A stretch of DNA of 6,437 bases from Streptomyces violaceus (GTDB taxonomy: Bacteria > Actinomycetota > Actinomycetes > Streptomycetales > Streptomycetaceae): positions 20,823 through 27,259 of the forward strand of contig KL569184.1 in the NCBI GenBank assembly GCA_000715635.1, in the 5' to 3' direction. The position numbers were made by a program, and so were the translations under genes. The notes under the pieces were generated by a model, which did not search any database, was not told the origin of the DNA, and saw nothing but the letters and a program-made list of their open reading frames with translations. This document shows, one piece after another, positions 5,737 through 6,437 of the stretch; positions within the stretch are counted from its first letter, which is position 1; every line of letters begins with the position of its first letter.

Positions 5737-6051
5737 GTGTCATCCGCTCGCCGTCCGTTGCTGACCACCACCGCCGCAGCGACCCTGCTGGGCGCCCTGT
5801 GGTTCGTCCCGTCCGCCAACGCGACGTCGGACTCCCCGGTGAGAGACGCGGTCGCGGCAAGCCCGTCGCCGCAGGTCACAGAGCAGGCGCGGATCGCGGC
5901 CACGACCGCGGGCGACTCCGTCACCGACACCCGCCTCGCCGACACCGGCAGCTTCGACAGCACGCCCTACGTGGTCGGCGGGACGCTGTTCCTCACACTG
6001 GGCGCGGGCTTCGTCGCCTACTCGGTCCGCCGGGAACGGCTCGGCTTCTGA
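5737..6051 (+). CDS. Small LAXTG-type sortase-anchored surface protein, 104 aa
   Basis: The predicted product is exported and then joined to the cell wall by a class E sortase, the Streptomyces enzyme type that recognises LAXTG. Residues 1-29 form a signal peptide: S-A-R-R start, hydrophobic core, and a cut after A27-N28-A29. L67-A68-D69-T70-G71 is the sorting motif. A hydrophobic segment (about 78-96) and a basic C-terminus (R98, R99, R101) complete a standard cell-wall sorting signal. After both cuts only about 41 residues (30-70) would remain. They are rich in Ala, Thr, Ser and Asp, have no Cys, and look disordered. It lacks the chaplin sequence pattern, so I do not call it a chaplin. The gene is divergent from the 132-aa hypothetical and convergent with hutH. 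Its function is unknown; if not a sortase substrate it would be a single-pass membrane protein. Confidence 0.88.
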   Translation: MSSARRPLLTTTAAATLLGALWFVPSANATSDSPVRDAVAASPSPQVTEQARIAATTAGDSVTDTRLADTGSFDSTPYVVGGTLFLTLGAGFVAYSVRRERLGF

Positions 6052-6082
6052 GCGCACTTGGCTTGGCGCTGGGGCGACCGCC

Positions 6083-6112
6083 CCGGGGCCCTGCCGCGCG
6101 GCAAGGCCCCGG
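6083..6112. terminator. Bidirectional hairpin terminator between the LAXTG gene and hutH
   Basis: CCGGGGCC (6083-6090) and GGCCCCGG (6105-6112) form 8 pairs. After one C/A mismatch a further 4 pairs (6092-6095 with 6100-6103) close on a GCGC tetraloop. There is no clear T run on either side. Its position between two convergent stop codons (6051 and 6124) supports a shared terminator. Confidence 0.65.
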
Positions 6113-6123
6113 CCGCATTCGTC

Positions 6124-6418
6124 CTACTGGAGCGGCCCGGTGACCGTCTCCACCGCGGCGAGCAGCCGCCCGTCGCGCACGAACGCGTCCGCGGCGGCCA
6201 GGTCGGGCGCCAGGAACCGGTCCGGTCCGGGGCCCTGAACTCCCGCCTCCCGTACGGCGTCGATGACCGCCCGCGTCGCGGGCGCCGGCGTCAGCCCCTC
6301 GCGCAGTTCGACGGCGCGCGTGGCGGCGTACAGCTCGACGGCCAGGACACGGGTGAGGTTGTCGACGGCCGTGCGCAGCTTGCGCGCCGCCGACCAGCCC
6401 ATCGAGACATGGTCCTCC
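6124..6418 (-). CDS. hutH: Histidine ammonia-lyase, C-terminal 97 codons only (truncated by contig end)
   Basis: HutH deaminates L-histidine to urocanate in the cytosol, the first step of histidine catabolism. The fragment begins E-D-H-V-S-M-G-W, the conserved segment of the HAL/PAL family that carries a catalytic glutamate. It continues through the typical helical C-terminal region (AARKLRTAVDNLTRVLAVEL) and the G-P-G-P-D-R-F-L-A-P motif near the end, and stops at TAG. Full-length enzymes are about 510 residues, so roughly 80% lies outside the window, including the Ala-Ser-Gly that forms the MIO cofactor. The first genuine base is a G at 6418, which fits the last base of the Gln codon normally found before E-D-H. 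Bases beyond that are adapter. The truncation is technical, not a pseudogene. Confidence 0.88.
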
Positions 6419-6437
6419 CTGTCTCTTATACACATCT
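6419..6437. other. Tn5/Nextera mosaic-end adapter sequence (library artefact)
   Basis: CTGTCTCTTATACACATCT is identical to the 19-base Tn5 mosaic end used in Nextera tagmentation. It sits exactly at the window end, is AT-rich unlike everything around it, and breaks hutH. Read in frame with hutH it yields the peptide MCIRDR; in another frame it gives YKRQ. Both are familiar signs of untrimmed adapter in predicted proteins. Confidence 0.97.

Noticed and set aside
5993..6433. A minus-strand frame beginning with YKRQ at the right edge.
   Set aside because: Its start lies in the Nextera adapter and the rest is an Arg-rich shadow of hutH.
6419..6437. Mosaic end read as a real Tn5 or insertion-sequence terminus.
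   Set aside because: It is exactly the engineered 19-base end at a contig boundary with no transposon DNA beyond it, so library contamination is far more likely.

Overview
The window is very GC-rich, with strong third-position G/C bias, GTG and TTG starts, and secreted proteins of actinobacterial type. It most likely comes from a Streptomyces or close relative. The right edge is not natural DNA: the last 19 bases are the Tn5/Nextera mosaic end left from library preparation, so this is the end of an assembly contig. I see no mobile element, CRISPR array, phage gene or biosynthetic cluster, and nothing that amounts to a clearly new system. It is a short stretch of cell-envelope and secreted-protein genes next to hutH.

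Layout, left to right. (1) 20-3346, minus: a 1108-residue secreted subtilisin-family (S8) protease with complete Asp/His/Asn/Ser active-site motifs and about 600 residues of beta-rich C-terminal region. (2) 3347-3718: a 372-base intergenic region with a candidate protease promoter, several inverted repeats, an imperfect 18-base direct repeat, and a strong terminator serving the gene on its right. (3) 3719-4984, minus: a lipoprotein L,D-transpeptidase with two Ig-like domains and a YkuD catalytic domain. Its upstream region (4985-5228) holds a perfect palindrome, a tandem repeat, a possible ECF sigma-E-type promoter and the terminator of the next gene. (4) 5229-5627, minus: a 132-residue conserved-type hypothetical protein with an acidic, glycine-rich tail and possibly a leaderless start. 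(5) 5737-6051, plus, divergent from (4): a 104-residue protein with a signal peptide, an LADTG sortase motif, a membrane segment and a basic tail, i.e. a tiny wall-anchored protein. (6) 6083-6112: a hairpin terminator between convergent genes. (7) 6124-6418, minus: the C-terminal 97 codons of histidine ammonia-lyase (hutH), cut off by the adapter.

How they fit together: the L,D-transpeptidase acts on peptidoglycan, the LADTG protein is a predicted substrate for covalent attachment to peptidoglycan by a class E sortase, and the S8 protease is exported. They share a cell-surface theme, but each gene seems to be its own transcription unit, because terminators or promoters separate them. HutH is a cytosolic histidine-catabolism enzyme with no evident functional link to the others.
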